From contig NZ_CP016428.1 of the NCBI RefSeq assembly GCF_001693385.1, positions 186,001 to 250,000 of the forward strand: 64,000 nucleotides of DNA, given 5' to 3'. Every line of letters starts with the position of its first letter. Position 1 is the first letter of the stretch. The translations under genes and the position numbers were made by a program. This stretch comes from Bradyrhizobium icense. Its GTDB lineage: Bacteria > Pseudomonadota > Alphaproteobacteria > Rhizobiales > Xanthobacteraceae. The notes beneath the pieces are model-generated. The model made no database searches. It was not told where the DNA came from and saw nothing but the letters and a program-made list of their open reading frames with translations. Positions 63,258 through 64,000 of the stretch are shown here, piece by piece.

Positions 63258-64000
63258 TCACACCGGCTTCACCAGCACCCGCAAGCCATCCCGCGGCTTC
63301 GGGATCGGCCACATCTGCCAGTCCGGCTTGTAGCCGGGCTCCAGCGACACCTCGAGATTCTGCAGGAAATGCCGCGCAAAGCATTTCGCCTGCATATAGG
63401 CAAAGTGCAGGCCGAGGCACATATGCGCGCCGCCGCCGTACGGCACCCACGCAAAACGATGGCGGTTGCGTTGCGCCTCGTCGGTGAAGCGCGTGGGGTC
63501 GAATTTCTCCGGCTCAGGCCAGATCTCCGGCATGTGGTGGGTGAACAGCGGATTGATGCCGACCATGGTGCCGGCCGGAATTGCATAGCCCTTGAAGGTG
63601 AAGTCCCGGATGGCGCGGCGCGGCATCGATGGCACCGGCGGCTTCAGCCGCAGCGCTTCCTTGAAGGCCATCTCGGTGACCTTCATCGCTTCGAGATTAT
63701 CGAACGTCGTGGGGGCGTCGGCGGCGGCGCCTAGGCTCGCAACCTCGTCGCGCAGCTTTTGCTGCCATTCCGGATGGGCGGCCAATTCCCCGACGAACGA
63801 GGTCAGCGACGAGGTCAGGGTGTCGTGCGCCGCCATCATCAGGAAACTCATATGGTCGACGATGTCCTGCGTCGAGAGCAGCGCGCCGTCCTCGTGGGTC
63901 GCCTGGCACAATTGCGAGAACAGATCGTCGCCGCCGCCCTTGGCACGGCGGATCGGAATCTGCTCGGAGAAATAGGCGACGATGCGCTTGCGGCCCTTGA
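63258..64000 (-). CDS. Cytochrome P450, cut by the window edge
   Basis: The C-terminal 246 residues of a cytochrome P450; the start lies beyond base 64000. It has the oxygen-activation helix FLMMAAHDTLTSSLTSF, the ExxR motif in FKEALRLKPPVP, and the haem loop FAWVPYGGGAHMCLGLHFA with the Cys ligand. The substrate is unknown. The frame stays open to the edge, so the gene is real and partial. Confidence 0.94.
   Translation of the reverse strand, partial: KGRKRIVAYFSEQIPIRRAKGGGDDLFSQLCQATHEDGALLSTQDIVDHMSFLMMAAHDTLTSSLTSFVGELAAHPEWQQKLRDEVASLGAAADAPTTFDNLEAMKVTEMAFKEALRLKPPVPSMPRRAIRDFTFKGYAIPAGTMVGINPLFTHHMPEIWPEPEKFDPTRFTDEAQRNRHRFAWVPYGGGAHMCLGLHFAYMQAKCFARHFLQNLEVSLEPGYKPDWQMWPIPKPRDGLRVLVKPV

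Overview
The window looks like a chromosomal segment from a Bradyrhizobium-type alphaproteobacterium (Nitrobacteraceae, Rhizobiales). This is inferred from the high GC content, the replication block dnaA-dnaN-(GIY-YIG cassette)-recF-gyrB on the minus strand with rpsT upstream of dnaA, two orphan TctC/Bug-type binding proteins, a DUF3551 peptide, an HWE histidine kinase, and several families of palindromic intergenic repeats. No species can be named from the sequence alone.

Layout. 1-8.2 kb (minus strand) is metabolic: a crotonase, purC, a pirin, an MmgE/PrpD protein, DUF2867 plus a MATE exporter, and a MurA-type enolpyruvyl transferase with Asp where the catalytic Cys is usual. 8.2-9.3 kb is an AT-richer patch with one unrecognised gene. 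9.3-20.4 kb is the replication core: gyrB, a secreted protein with about five internal repeats, recF, a GIY-YIG cassette with perfect 31-bp inverted ends, dnaN, two tandem palindromes, dnaA, a 1.3-kb gene-free candidate oriC with a consensus DnaA box, and rpsT with a clear terminator. 20.8-33.9 kb mixes msrA, a polysaccharide export lipoprotein, two Bug-type binding proteins, hydrolases, an HD-GYP regulator, an acyl-CoA synthetase, and an ArsR/SRPBCC/DUF899/DUF1428 cluster.

34.0-41.0 kb is a decayed transport locus: an ABC ATPase, an in-frame chimera of a truncated permease and a headless binding protein, a metallophosphoesterase, an RpiR-type regulator, a class III aminotransferase, an internally deleted amino-acid-binding-protein remnant and an Asp/Glu racemase-like gene. 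41.0-52.8 kb carries an AraC regulator divergent from an MFS exporter and an accessory gene, a chemoreceptor, a copper-chaperone-like protein divergent from a beta-barrel-like protein, fabA with a TetR regulator and an 18-bp perfect palindrome, and a second MFS protein. 52.9-64.0 kb has tRNA-Arg(CCG), a universal stress protein, YccF, a flavin monooxygenase, a cNMP-binding patatin, an EAL remnant, an IS630 element with a slippery A7, a GGDEF-EAL protein with an HWE kinase, an SDR, a cupin protein and a P450 cut by the window edge.

The most interesting signals are the GIY-YIG cassette, which fills the dnaN-recF gap and resembles a REP/nuclease pair; the deletion-generated permease-binding protein chimera with a second deletion-scarred gene nearby; and the paired palindromes between dnaA and dnaN whose differences are all compensated across the stems.
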